Shown here: piece by piece, positions 33,501-33,707 of the stretch
How positions within the stretch are numbered: the stretch's first letter is position 1
How the letters are laid out: every line of letters starts with the position of its first letter
NCBI GenBank assembly: GCA_002692535.1
Contig: NZKO01000022.1
Coordinates: 11,797-45,503 of the forward strand
From: Opitutia bacterium
GTDB taxonomy: Bacteria; Verrucomicrobiota; Verrucomicrobiia; Opitutales; Seribacteraceae
Reading direction: 5' to 3'
DNA: 33,707 bases
The notes under the pieces: generated by a model
Databases searched by the model: none
What the model was told of the DNA's origin: nothing
The model's input: the letters and a program-made list of their open reading frames with translations, nothing else
Translations under genes and position numbers: made by a program

Positions 33501-33707
33501 GCCATCTGTCCATTGGGCCTGGTCTATGAGTCGGCCATGATTTCCATTTCCCGAAATATCATAGGCGGTGGATCCATTTGTCTCATCGAAAGGAAGGTGT
33601 AGCACAAGATTGTCAACTGCAACGGAATCATTTCTTTCGTATATTCTCTGCTCATGCATAACGAAACTTTCATTACCATCTGCAGAATACCACGCGAACA
33701 GCCCGGG
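9030..33707 (-). CDS. Giant modular surface/secreted protein (LamG, FN3, PA14, DUF2341, Gly-rich), N-terminus off window
   Basis: One open frame of at least 8,225 codons with no stop from the right edge to TAA at 9030-9032. The ATG at 33659 is not the start: 16 in-frame codons precede it to the edge, and they encode the first strand of a LamG domain (GLFAWYSADG). The signal peptide must lie outside. Domains seen: 20 LamG/ConA-like modules of two types. Type I looks like YWxFDE...DDLRIYD (12 copies); type II looks like LWLDASD...DKSG...EGYLAHKWG...HPY (8 copies). There are also FN3-like modules with the YWG-x-x-DGG motif, He_PIG, DUF2341, PA14-like and F5/8C-like modules, a Gly-rich triplicate, an MBG and Ig-like string, and a C-terminal DSDGDG loop plus SSNLRTW domain. 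Many modules sit inside others. I count about 15 Cys in all. No catalytic signature was seen; probable adhesin or matrix protein. Presumably exported, by inference. Confidence 0.95.
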   Translation of the reverse strand, partial: PGLFAWYSADGNESFVMHEQRIYERNDSVAVDNLVLHLPFDETNGSTAYDISGNGNHGRLIDQAQWTDGKKGGSVSFDGSNDGMVFEKVSYMDRPEFFSISFWFKRHNQVPGIPTNHQIDNLMLAQSSSYDNDNIEIGSEGSEIEVYLDSGGGNQDSRYATNGANISDGVWHHLVLTYGNGLKVFVDGVQRLSRTPYDGPLDSSRDSPLSLGMGRIFSDQWGDFNGSIDDFRIYDVEVNSSQVADLYNSGFGDFDATVRNQYDPERIRLWRDLSVNQRDAESEYENGPLLSFDPNTGMKMVHLNYGKSLRLPDGVSMPMTLFLVGYETGLSFPDRELFTFEGWRMISSGRWGLQRWNDNNPSLNTNVSSQMKSLIAWTVSRYGYEIRANGDVITTNVSGNWRPEAIFDRINGDTELMVGEILFYPRTLDLSEKQKVEGYLANKWNLNEELSDVHPYKNSKPLGEPGFVISGTPESAGNYEVAVTATNQWGNVSDTFNLEILATPPRAQTEEATQVGSTSARLQSKIFDLGGMDSNLSFYWGTDPSLLASSETNKLVVTDIGSESILLTGLNSSTTYYYQTKLENTAGVSNGDSISAIPLHFWELNDTGSVALDQVGGINGSITGAVSATDSEKGQVLHFDGDNDYVNLGDIDEMDQIDRFTLSLWFKRSSDSSVRPTNHGIDNVLVAQSSARSNDNFEIGTQGSQIEIYVDSGTAATDQTVRVEAGISNGIWYHLALVYGSEMTVYLDGAKINTWTQYNGRLESSGSSPLSIGVARPTGQRWGDFTGEMHRVQLFYDDLDSSEIKLLAGAGAVRSFTTGNQAVPPIVVTRPATGITDTNATLSYELVSYDGPEPEIILYWGSFDHGENSGLWDHSLSVGIQSAGFGSLQVGGFETGETIYYQVQAKGSSFSDWSDSSGQFRTVSTPSMNPANAVNQTTNSAVLRGEITNNGGETVVVRLGTPLVSKDLIAHWKFDEALGSEAYDSTGFSSVAQVYGGATWHQGMGGQYGTALKFDGGNQAYVEVGAFRIEGATSFSAWAYKENLGNWQRMFDFANGANNHNLLVANRGTSNEVEWSIRRGGNSRQLIVQDFWTLNEWQHVVATVDDSGLMKIYRNGQLKGAVLGHLPQSVTRTQQYIGRSNWGNDQYFLGMIDDMRVYDRALTKDEVEIIYSGDLEETLVLGGEDPVVTIFWGDEDAGKVTNIDASSTGWDASIDLGVKPIGGFEYSLDGLQSGKVFHFRILAENSAGKVWSEVSTFSTGDFNFGKNSVEAGEMLLWLDASDIDADGDPSNEPFGGRVDFWRDKSGNSRNAGNGNGPSLQVNRWNGLTTLKFDGNGQYLRVEDSDAFDIGEEGTIFIVAQGHNTGNWRPVLSKRGENEMGWQFRRVNTDFAAFTVTGTSDWSNRSGGTPLNGEPHVWAMRKSEVRKAQWADGNLEFQVLDTGSITPAPDDDLVIAARSQNGSIVSHSNVEIAEIIIYDVALSDEDVDRIQGYLAHKWALTDAMPGAHPYKSKRPIFENRPELLIESPYSLLFEQSLAVTLPTNRPFDQILAYNLPPGVTFDPTTAILSGNPNAMGTYYSRFEASNSAGSLEQNVVFDVKDYRPWIYGVEVDFPGYAENKIIENFPVYIELDTSISGFSYEQFSSAFGHDLRFLSSDGVRELPYETITWNPQGKSSFWVLLEKLDKNTSIRAIWGNPNYKEQPSYSRDGTVWQKYRAVWHMDGDDPSLFRDSRGSFHATPHNMDEVRTKGVVGNAVVFDGENDYLELPLDSHPPTGSEQLTISFWTYGNFASLKNSTLFESGSALGRHLNVHFPWSNSRFYWDAGMNNQYDRLDKEDSNYLGAWIYWTLQKDVELGIMRVYKNGELFNEGFNDTRPIGGPVESFRLGSGRLGGLWWNGFVDEFRIGLFMESPESILASYKSQRPDPVSDFLSFSTVEGPPVIIADQVGQGYANDPAKPFSYLISVFPSADSFSAVGLPAGIDLNSTTGEISGVPLQGGSYQITVTASNSFGDSQQIVSLKISEVDSFSHSIEMSLSGYTGTETLHDFPMLVRMDQLMDANFSVNSFASDQCNDLRFYDETGRDLPYEIETIDFEQNTVIVWVRVAELNSDKSIFAYWGNPQLADTTPLSSTDGSTWSAGYRGVWHLYPMDITDILTDSSSYRNHATNVGGVTARNGKFGSGRSLYGGSDQFIKIPKSFSLNDLGRESFSFSIWANLENQPDSEVIDSFYAQGYEQVPNDRFFNDINQLIDLRPSGARLYKDGPRQGLYLSGDTDFRDANIGINRNDNYMTLFMSMFHPPETGSYRFRCTDKDDRATIWLDLDRDGVFELNGNEGPEMIGGINNFTSGFIPLDHTNGPYKIAIAHGEWGGGSRLRPWIMIPGDETWHIIDPSDPTQSGFWRVPFDSSITNDLSAYSFFNHGISSALNLQNGNFGFAHPLASSGLLFESSVGLINDQWYHLHKQIDQENGVAKLFVNGSEAISGVFDPSQSIESDIESDWLVGTGTISSILDEIRISSRVRSDDWIIASYQNQMENPLFPTYPGKLDGPPSFLTTHDFTIFAETEFTHFAKATGSPTAYVASGLPSGILLNPTDGNLSGSPTYSGTYEPMLRAIYDDGSQSLQPYQIEVLTSPPEISLSPPQSAGASFLEIPFEVLATGGEDPTVWVLADTIDHGTDLYKWKYRFDLGEKGLGSNSQTVGELAPDQFYYIRLYAFNSAGFDWTGKQFFTRTQPEKSNLPNGLAMWFDATDISGTGDSADAGTEISTWVDKSGYSRHMDIKEGDPTLILEGYKGLPVVDFDGNDQLVSSYDFTTDDLQLWRGGGYTAFGVSRYTGGRNNRVISSRGHNWFMGHHGNRNGRFFMNGWVHRGHSSDTDFHIWTMKQEGRDLSGNPVSVVYADGVELANNQNSNNWNFYPGQLSFGAWGNLQEASRCQVAEFIIFNGLMADDGRQLVDGYLAHKWGIDLPSNHPWASERPTFGEAIVEGTTAVGLTVATEVPVVRNRDPSNLKNNSAVLTGQLVDAGLGMIPTDTGNNDFTPMDYSGLRLWLDVSDADGDGIRGSDYDDAVVTDPVSWNPGFLSPAVWLDASELTSADSTWANKGTNTNDATRHGSPNVVQNAQNGLSVMRYSGANGQYHSFANLSNIRTVFWVWKHTGGYYFMLGDNNQHHFHKGPLMFDSGWTSPNIQNGLFRTNGNTIEVHDADYPSSLSILSLRTSGNVEASNFSNDRNIGGRTANGDLGELLVFTSPLSDGEIEKVEGYLAHKWALTGELPMDHPFKSDFNETHTFGFPLHTLIDKSGQGNHATQEVNASQPEFVKNALGNNDMPVLRFDGTGDYLEFDEISTIRTVFLVLNRSPANQGFILGHPTLHAFHSGASTVWNPEWTDPFVSNGELRVNGDKLDGFITNYDSSEYVILGLRTKGFVAASNFSRDRSSNKFWHGGLAEVLVYNEPLPISVMRKMEGYLAHKWGMVSSLSMSHPYVKSAPKRSVSSAHAKIYWGGTDGGNNAGLWENVIDMSEVFVGLRRLERDVSVIATPAPNNAGGTFPAQKLIDLDLPNDGWRSTWTAWYKQNPELTFNLGGTREMNNIRIYHQPFERPDSLMEVEVWIADEEFNFQFHGIFPGEIGFTEQGRFTDIDMNGVVTQAIRLLPRYRGWGHQLGEVEFWVYSNGDFGAQVDGLGRGQTYFYRSFVSNSGGSAWAPTTKEFKAGDRIRYEKGKLIIHTDLGTWEHSNGDLRNGTITERSFTDPLGNNYSYKVCSFVFDQVELLGEVEVIVKGENSLEIISRSADFVIGTTIDVSGVTGSAEGGGEAGPGGWAGGDLDGKGRGPGGGLPGISPGGGGYGGAGSRATFSSGLPYGDGMISNLIGGSGGGGYNGLSGGGGGGGAVRLVSGGKILVDALIRSGGGSGFNNSAGGSGGAIHLKGDEILLTNKSFLDVSGGTNGGAGGRIFMESNASITNLGESNLLVTGGGGDAEGTLGTIRVKTPSLLSGLDLVNGILTIDTDSAKLIHNGKNIAVGIIEDKYYRDNEGALWPFSVCRFTFDRIRLGGNLVINLTGKNALMLEANAGNILLGSNLYANGGNSRDDAPGVGRLGGYDGVGSGNLLGNGPGAPAESSAQGNGAAYGGHGSGGAETYGDAALNFLLGGSSGGSGQEGSGAGGGALFLKASGEITVQENVIISANGGNGGSDSASGSGGAVRLEAIRIFNYGRIEARAGSGVTVSGNAQTRGSSGGRVALIANGDIHAGQIDVSGEWLSNEGSVFLGGEHLNTVLSVQDKLLTIDTKTGYFSVEGGAHGTGEFTSLTYVDNMGQSWPYEVCTFKFGNIDIGGASRVLLRGDKSLVLETVAGGNVYLGVDFVMDGGDADTETGYGGKPVLNPWRGRSSEKFSGFGPGGPTPAGNWGIGANYEYGDPRIIDLLAGSSGSSGRLFQGSGAGGGALAIHADGNLTIADGIFISANGGNGRADGIYDHGGGGSGGAIRLVAKNIFNKGLVSVEGGNRGASGGRIVMAASGIIDRGVVLVGDGSFQEIRPPKISLPRKLHLSYLKVNDLQFRQTVLTRPQNLRAYWPMDEGSGVVTSDVVAGYNGALVGDATWQSGRFGKSIRFDGTTGFVSTMLTGEDLGIDGKKSRTISFWTYVEDGNPRSEPGFYGYGERACPGENRYWAIRNIKDGGYTQFLSQHWCWDPRVYHNNDLRNRWSHFAHLFNGSQVMVYVDGSLVANWTRGEISTGNADSLQFGRWRNDGNAYFQGSLDDFRVYDAALGGNDILQIFEGKDISEKVIEHQFNITATENPTRFEVEGLPAGLILNELTGEVTGLPNEVGVFDLNISAFNSAGRGIEQIQVIVNKTAPVTYSVSPRFVTSSSAEMSANIASNGGESLTMSLFWGSTDGGINESIDSNDSSLWDYRVDLNGSYSTGTVSHLVDGLDMNGTYFYRWMASNSVNPNAWSEASDTGMLAWWSFDEIDQTFSMDRVGNRKASFVGISESDRVFGRNGNGLRFGGAGEHLVCRNFKGIPADKPRSLSIWVNTSENEGSILSWGDNGNGNLWELEIIDGKFGLRVGGGRLEGIQSVNDGSWHQLAVVFPSAAQVLNDVILFVDGDVYSRNIYGNPTINTGEDFDMLIGTNSGGNNFTGIIDELRIYERDLSQNEIKSIFLDGTMVFSTLSVASPPIVELTEVEAQANSSVVIHGELVSVDLTNPTVRIYYGLQDGGFSASDWNNSFVEVNGGSEVGIGDFNATITGLTPGERYHFRAFAESDDGFDWSSGTPAIRNQLIGYWRMDESNGSYVADSIAPFNDASLVGFDPLDNRSQGVMGKSISFNGFSTLLDLDANGTGFLEKSFDGRSVSMWLKTDGGFYTGPRVVGHSSIVGYYPFDDQSGTDVPDLSASELTGKLVNGANLQTGNNGQAVHLDGNNDRVSIPTNGPMASLNQKSHTISMWINPGIESSGTYTEGRLFAHGFLRSIDNTYYTNIESMLGLTPSGSNFLTNGPGGRGLDFNNDSDYRNAGIGINRNDQYLSLFNGVFYAPQTGSYAWEIRGNDDRGTIWLDLDQDGVFEQSGDKGNEQLLYQPNCCGTQSTLIDLQTGYYRIAIAHGEGGGGSNQEAYFSTPGGGPTSLSIIKPSDYPTLFLTHNEKTVMSRGPLRLVLDGNNNLVYTHADQLGSAKVSSNLGLSSNNWSHLALSIDYNSSKLSLYLNGQKRGETDVTSGSQLEISSSVPWNIGGSSAIWQDHFNGKVDDLRFYNSSLSESEILEIYNDDLTNVELAANKKQIIYDEGTDESGLSIAIDQDGYVVARLVEGGSMSTLSSESPIRDNQWHHLVVTFGDLPKIMKMYLDDSLQGNPVVHSSSFISTHLEKPSLGGLTGTSSFPSYGSFLGNVDELRIYDRGLTNVEVSEVYNGDYTNNGSLDFLAIRKASVFAVSAVDVMPTQATMRVDVESIGGEVQVVDESLDLSFKTSTFDTMQAWFSSYNLSTEVQNGGQISFWTDLSGSGKHFENSSGDPSVKHDGIKGKPVIALDGDDLLWTSADFDFLTESGYTILTLARYSGSKINRVISSRNRNYLFGFQNGLTGRWYAEGWISTAGPSDTNWHLHVGKIEAKGGDPAATFRRDGEILTSGSRGSNNNAFDPGVLQIGGWYTNREMSTCEIAEIIIYDRELNDMELLQLEGYVCHKWELNKEILSTNHPYFDVDPFGGSIDQQKKLLIGGDKPVVKIFWGDEKIDENSTDVDPADATKWDYVFEINGSQPVGLGRFHAEVDGLLQDTEYFYRAHAENLGGEQWSPNTESFIAFDTTFTKYTIDGMVLWLDGQDIDGNGKFDDFLDASPMPVWIDKSLSEKHAFQIVSQRVPSYMRTSFDGLPSIRFSSGDAYNVGSLAISSGGVHVFMVSKGSGVGIGATDGATGWTLDAKTGNRFGAFQSESNTLQQISLGFDPMTGYGMLVGEIAEIMVFDRMLPKAERQMIEGYLAHKWGIVDDLGQTGFKLTRGLKLYYPFDETDGSVAQDFSTEMRHAEVRDADLNVLGKFGSGIEFESIDPWTARLDLMQNELDISSASWTVSTWFETPIINDGVFFRHVLTYGDPGQIYMKKESSFPTRKLIGIYDGADNLTSFDVNSLTSGWHHLAVSSQVGITRFYVDGSMVGSVNDHMLLEIETVGNAYGNSKFSSKLDDFRVYDRSFSAYEVSVLYGNGDGDFGVHPYSDYPPSFDNVPVILPPRNPIVFWTFNELNGTQIRDDSGNDNHGLWDDNASFVSDSFDFSELGKEGTALRFDGNQTIRLTNDDDTFDIRGPFSICFWMKTNDSSAEILNSGQFSILLSDGFLTAHANIGSQLRSTEPFPMPIDQWIHLIFSWNGNKLSLYRNNEQIVTPVNASGNLTGDPTLTIGGRRFLGDGPFEGVIDDLRIYDQTLTSAQRESVYNFVDPPLIAYFGDEYSYQIETLKGPTEFNVTGLPNGLMIDQSNGLIYGEANETGDFVLVVTASNQSGSDSIEFSDPSLVVLKGRQSILSGINEDLLFYGDDPLDLNLSSTSGLPVSLEILEGNQSVDLNGTRLSIKDSGFVQLRAFQDGDQNWLAAQSLLLNFQIMPKELIIKTNDQFRKPERANPPFTYDLFGLVSNDDVYDLNISIIPPVQDGNLTHPTPLGLYEINSTAEFSSKYFFAHQNGILTVSPKLEQEIIFDQNLTNVRATEPFVPLTGFSQGMDGNLTHLPITYSVLDESVAQILVTREDVLSGYWKFDESMYAGAKDETGSYNGTLVGLETTGSQAVWEKAYFGNGVKMGTSEGRIDFGTFEMESNFTLSFWISPSNTDSNGTRMIAKDGLPGMDIFKIEKNDNNGTVKVFLYLDGLSEELILSTDSEVLTDEVWTHLSITYEDVNGSLSIYADGLLLGQSSGHHFTGAEISSRFSTLTLGGGSLPIDALFDDLRIYSDCLTPLEISTIYGNGGGDFDRLKLLGAGTTRITAQQMGNSDFETAIPVHNYITVVRVPQLIDFLPIPDQSVGDFPYRLEANASSGLPVIFYSSDPALATVVGDYIYLQAAGEVTISAMQAGDRRYEPASDQSQSFTIRWGNLFADSTPGLKLWFDATDVNGDGLPDTSDDFISGNRVSIWADKSGNTNNPVQANILKMPTWTPFSLNKKATLQFDSDFNQIFDIQNEVTSPNFIFIVHRHEDSNPSNILGGDLRTSSTDGYLSLEHGNGNVAIVSESNSSEWSISSLRVAPNSQSLWINGQIIGADAYADGVLAIDHVGENFNGEIAEALIFEDDINSINRQKIEGYLAHKWGFNEDLPHLHPYSAEPPAFGGDQEIVWGGLISYVEDNTTKHKLPDRALGDPAFELVAYATSGLPVSFVSSDSSILTIVGNLAYLNGVGEVTISAIQMGDTRYHPALPQHQELKVIYPVVKDDQLIVFDEIDIKVRDDEPFELNASATSGLPLEFQVDFGPATVNSFGIVSLEGLVGTVSITVAQGGSAYFNPAVPVTRTFEVSSKQRPLIIFPDDALEGSLNPVPYGHRALTLQGIRSTSIGYPYEITSSNSSIVRIHKGNKIIPLSEGEVSLSFIVPENAYYVASEKHLKRLKVVAPTRSAWIEYRKQDVRYARIQDRFASRLTARDANKSYPESLRTFDEDYADSDGDGYSNLFERAMGLDSLGPDNPQHLPNKLMDGTDGKQRISFIRYKNSIQTTGEDFRYKVEGSSNLRTWSGMNVVLETTKTVDLGGGMERVTFSTENALRKGGKSFLRVRVYKP
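9521..12756 (-). other. Ig-like/MBG string with two LamG modules
   Basis: An Ig-like repeat (TSGLPVSLEILEGN) is followed by an MBG/YDG-type module (ELIIKTNDQFRKPE, NGILTVSPKL). Four more repeats of the form SSGLPVxFxSSD...GEVTISAxQxGDxxYxPA follow, then a divergent last one. The first of these four (LPITYSVLDESVAQI) is interrupted at about 12080-11418 by a type I LamG (SGYWKFDESMY to IYGNGGGDF) and resumes LKLLGAGTTRITAQQMG. A type II LamG (LKLWFDATDVNGDG, 11036-10345) sits between two repeats. Confidence 0.7.
12757..13594 (-). other. Type I LamG and He_PIG
   Basis: An uninterrupted type I LamG (IVFWTFNELNG, IRDDSGNDNHG, FSICFWMKTND, GVIDDLRIYDQTL) is followed by a He_PIG (NVTGLPNGLMIDQSNGLIYG, LVVTASNQSGSDS). 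Confidence 0.7.
13595..14844 (-). other. Type I LamG inserted in the tail of a type II LamG
   Basis: The type II LamG (MVLWLDGQDIDGNGK, VWIDKSLSEKHAFQ) reaches IEGYLAHKWGIVDDLG. At 14311 a whole type I LamG (LKLYYPFDETDGS to LYGNGDGDFG) intervenes. At about 13661 the tail resumes VHPYSDYPPSF. In other copies the KWG and HPY motifs are only some 8-10 residues apart. Confidence 0.72.
14845..15974 (-). other. FN3-like module hosting a type II LamG
   Basis: The host opens TQATMRVDVESIGGEVQVV. It is interrupted at about 15880-15133 by a type II LamG (MQAWFSSYN, SFWTDLSGSGKHFE, LEGYVCHKWEL, HPYFDVDP), then resumes LIGGDKPVVKIFWGDEK through EYFYRAHAENLGGEQWSP. The Cys in YVCHKW replaces the Ala found in the same motif of most other copies. 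Confidence 0.7.
15975..18212 (-). other. Four-level nest: FN3-like > LamG > LamG > PA14-like
   Basis: The FN3-like host (IYYGLQDGG, ERYHFRAFAESDDGFDWSSG) is interrupted at about 17915 by LamG-1 (IGYWRMDESNGS). LamG-1 is cut after GGFYTG at about 17650 by LamG-2 (VGYYPFDDQSG). LamG-2 is cut after RLFAHGF at about 17350 by a PA14-like module (GIGINRNDQY, GTIWLDLDQDGVFE, YRIAIAHGEGGGGS) up to about 16846. LamG-2 resumes LTHNEKTVMSRGPL and ends at about 16428. LamG-1 resumes KQIIYDEGTDESGLSI and ends NGSLDF at about 16005. The FN3 tail is ASVFAVSAVDVMP. Confidence 0.72.
18213..20119 (-). other. LamG, He_PIG, and FN3-like module hosting a LamG
   Basis: A type I LamG (LRAYWPMDEGSG, about 20030-19410) is followed by a He_PIG (EVEGLPAGLILNELTGEVTG) and an FN3-like module (SSAEMSANIASNGGESLTM, LFWGSTDGGIN, TYFYRWMASN). 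The last is interrupted after AWSEASD by a type I LamG (18868-18246, LAWWSFDE to SIFLDGTM) and closes VFSTLSVASPP. Confidence 0.7.
20120..20916 (-). repeat. Glycine-rich repeat C
   Basis: Third copy. It opens KLLTIDTKTGYFSVEGG, has the Cys motif YEVCTFKFGNIDIGG, then GGNVYLGVDFVMDGGD, GSGAGGGALAIHADG, FISANGGNG, SGGAIRLVA and SGGRIVMAASG. Copies B and C share GSGAGGGAL and ISANGGNG, so they look closer to each other than to A. Confidence 0.72.
20917..21767 (-). repeat. Glycine-rich repeat B
   Basis: Second copy. It opens GILTIDTDSAKLIHNG, has the Cys motif FSVCRFTFDRIRLGGNLVI, then NAGNILLGSNLYANGGN and Gly-rich strands ending SGGAVRLEA, NYGRIEARAG and SGGRVALIA. It aligns with A and C by eye over its whole length. 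Confidence 0.72.
21768..22605 (-). repeat. Glycine-rich repeat A
   Basis: First of three paralogous blocks of about 265-283 residues. It opens KLIIHTDLGTWEHSNGD, has the single conserved Cys in YKVCSFVFDQVEL, then runs into a Gly-rich tract with many GGG/GGGG runs (PGGGGYGGAGS, GGSGGGGYNGLSGGGGGGG), SGGAIHLKG and GGAGGRIFM. Most Gly-rich and lowest-complexity of the three. Confidence 0.72.
22590..24769 (-). other. FN3-like module hosting a double LamG and a discoidin-like domain
   Basis: The FN3-like host opens with NSAVLTGQLVDAGLG (about 24690). Guest 1 is a type II LamG (LRLWLDVSDADGDG). It is itself interrupted at 24492-23878 by another type II LamG (AVWLDASEL to HPFKSD) and resumes at LIDKSGQGNHATQ. 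The host continues KIYWGGTDGGNNAGLWENVI. Guest 2, about 23150-22712, resembles F5/8C (ATPAPNNAGG, ELTFNLGGTREMNNIRIYH, GHQLGEVEFWV). The host closes NGDFGAQVDGLGRGQTYFYR and SNSGGSAWAP. Confidence 0.7.
24770..26067 (-). other. He_PIG, FN3-like and type II LamG in tandem
   Basis: He_PIG (VASGLPSGILLNPTDGNLSG) is followed by an FN3-like module (GGEDPTVWVLADTIDHG, FYYIRLYAFNSAGFDWTG) and an uninterrupted type II LamG (LAMWFDATDISGTGD, STWVDKSGYSRHMD, VDGYLAHKWGI, HPWASERP). This is one of the few stretches in plain tandem order. Confidence 0.68.
26068..28893 (-). other. Two DUF2341-LamG pairs; the second LamG contains a PA14-like guest
   Basis: The first DUF2341 (28893-28540: FPVYIELDTSISGFSYEQF, HDLRFLSSDGVRELPYE, IRAIWGNP) leads into a LamG (YRAVWHMDGDD) and a He_PIG. 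The second DUF2341 (27640-27270: DFPMLVRMDQ, NDLRFYDETGRDLPYE, IFAYWGNP) leads into a LamG (YRGVWHLYPMD) whose middle is interrupted at about 27035-26520 by a PA14-like module (NIGINRNDNY, ATIWLDLDRDGVFE, YKIAIAHGEWGGGS). The LamG resumes at YSFFNHGISSAL and ends at DEIRISSRVRS. Confidence 0.72.
28890..29919 (-). other. Type II LamG followed by He_PIG
   Basis: An uninterrupted type II LamG (LLWLDASDIDADGD, DFWRDKSGNSRNAG, IQGYLAHKWAL, HPYKSKRP) is followed by a He_PIG module (NLPPGVTFDPTTAILSG, GTYYSRFEASNSAG). It serves as a reference for what an uninvaded type II module looks like. Confidence 0.7.
29920..31230 (-). other. Two FN3-like modules, the second hosting a LamG
   Basis: The first FN3-like module (31229-30910) is uninterrupted: LYWGSFDHGENSGLWD, ETIYYQVQAKGSSFSDWSD, GQFRTVS. 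The second starts at NSAVLRGEITNNGGETVVV, is interrupted by a type I LamG (about 30812-30186, LIAHWKFDEALG to IIYSGDLEE), and resumes LGGEDPVVTIFWGDED through FHFRILAENSAG to about 29920. Confidence 0.7.
31231..32325 (-). other. He_PIG half plus FN3-like module carrying a LamG guest
   Basis: A half He_PIG (FVISGTPESAGNYEV, about 32310-32200) is followed by an FN3-like module (SARLQSKIFDLGG, FYWGTD, TTYYYQTKLENTAG). Just before its last strand it is interrupted by a type I LamG (31917-31271, LHFWELNDTG to LLAGAGA). It then closes with VRSFTTGNQAVPP, the usual FN3 end in this protein. Confidence 0.7.
32325..33707 (-). other. Type I LamG nested in type II LamG (giant protein, visible residues 1-461)
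   Basis: The outer type II LamG begins at the window edge (GLFAWYSADG). It is interrupted near 33611 by a full type I LamG (LVLHLPFDETNGS to DLYNSGFGDFD, near 32936). It resumes at RIRLWRDLSVNQRDAE and ends with VEGYLANKWNL and VHPYKNSKP. Uninterrupted type II modules elsewhere (for example at 11036) run straight from LWFDATD to SIWADKSG. Confidence 0.75.

Noticed and set aside
9293-33505. Dozens of ORFs of 60-174 codons on the plus strand, and out-of-frame minus-strand ORFs, inside the giant gene (for example 22530-23054 and 29331-29795)
   Set aside because: They are shadows of the long frame: no domain, signal peptide or ribosome site. The minus-strand frame reads through as recognisable domains everywhere.
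33657-33659. ATG at 33659 as the start of the giant gene
   Set aside because: The frame is open for 16 further codons to the edge, these encode the first strand of a LamG domain, and no signal peptide follows the ATG.
9030-33707. Nested architecture as an assembly artefact (misjoined repeats)
   Set aside because: Misjoins would not keep the frame at roughly 14 sites or close host domains in correct reverse order. The copies are diverged in sequence, so collapse is unlikely.

Overview
The window is a moderately AT-rich bacterial chromosomal segment, most likely from the Verrucomicrobiota (Opitutia/Puniceicoccales-like). This is an inference from three things: a TIGR02597-type exported protein, a PQQ-like propeller protein paired with a single-haem cytochrome of a type common in Planctomycetes/Verrucomicrobiota, and a huge surface protein built of LamG, FN3-like, He_PIG and DUF2341 modules that ends in a 'SSNLRTW' C-terminal domain. 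No RNA gene, CRISPR array, insertion sequence or phage gene was seen, and no gene-free stretch exceeds about 125 bases.

Left part (1-8927): a potassium channel with two RCK domains (minus strand, C-terminus off the window) is divergent from a plus-strand unit. That unit consists of a 26-codon leader ORF with a strong Shine-Dalgarno site, a secreted PQQ-like beta-propeller protein coupled to it by a GTGA overlap, and priA 3 bases further on. A TIGR02597-like exported protein converges on priA. It is divergent, with only 36 bases between annotated starts, from an exported CxxCH cytochrome-like protein. A small periplasmic rhodanese follows on the minus strand.

Right part (9030-33707): one uninterrupted minus-strand reading frame of at least 8,225 codons enters from beyond the right edge. 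I distinguish 20 LamG/ConA-like modules of two subtypes, about eight FN3-like modules, six He_PIG-type modules (the first visible only as its second half), two DUF2341 modules, two PA14-like modules, one discoidin-like module, a triplicated glycine-rich block, an MBG/Ig-like string and a C-terminal Ca-loop plus beta domain.

The outstanding observation is that many modules are not in tandem. They are inserted inside one another in frame, with the host domain resuming after the guest. I count about 14 nested insertions, up to four levels deep (FN3 containing LamG containing LamG containing PA14). Guests use only a few recurrent host positions. This looks like a giant adhesin or matrix protein evolving by repeated domain-into-domain insertion, and I know of no named description of it.
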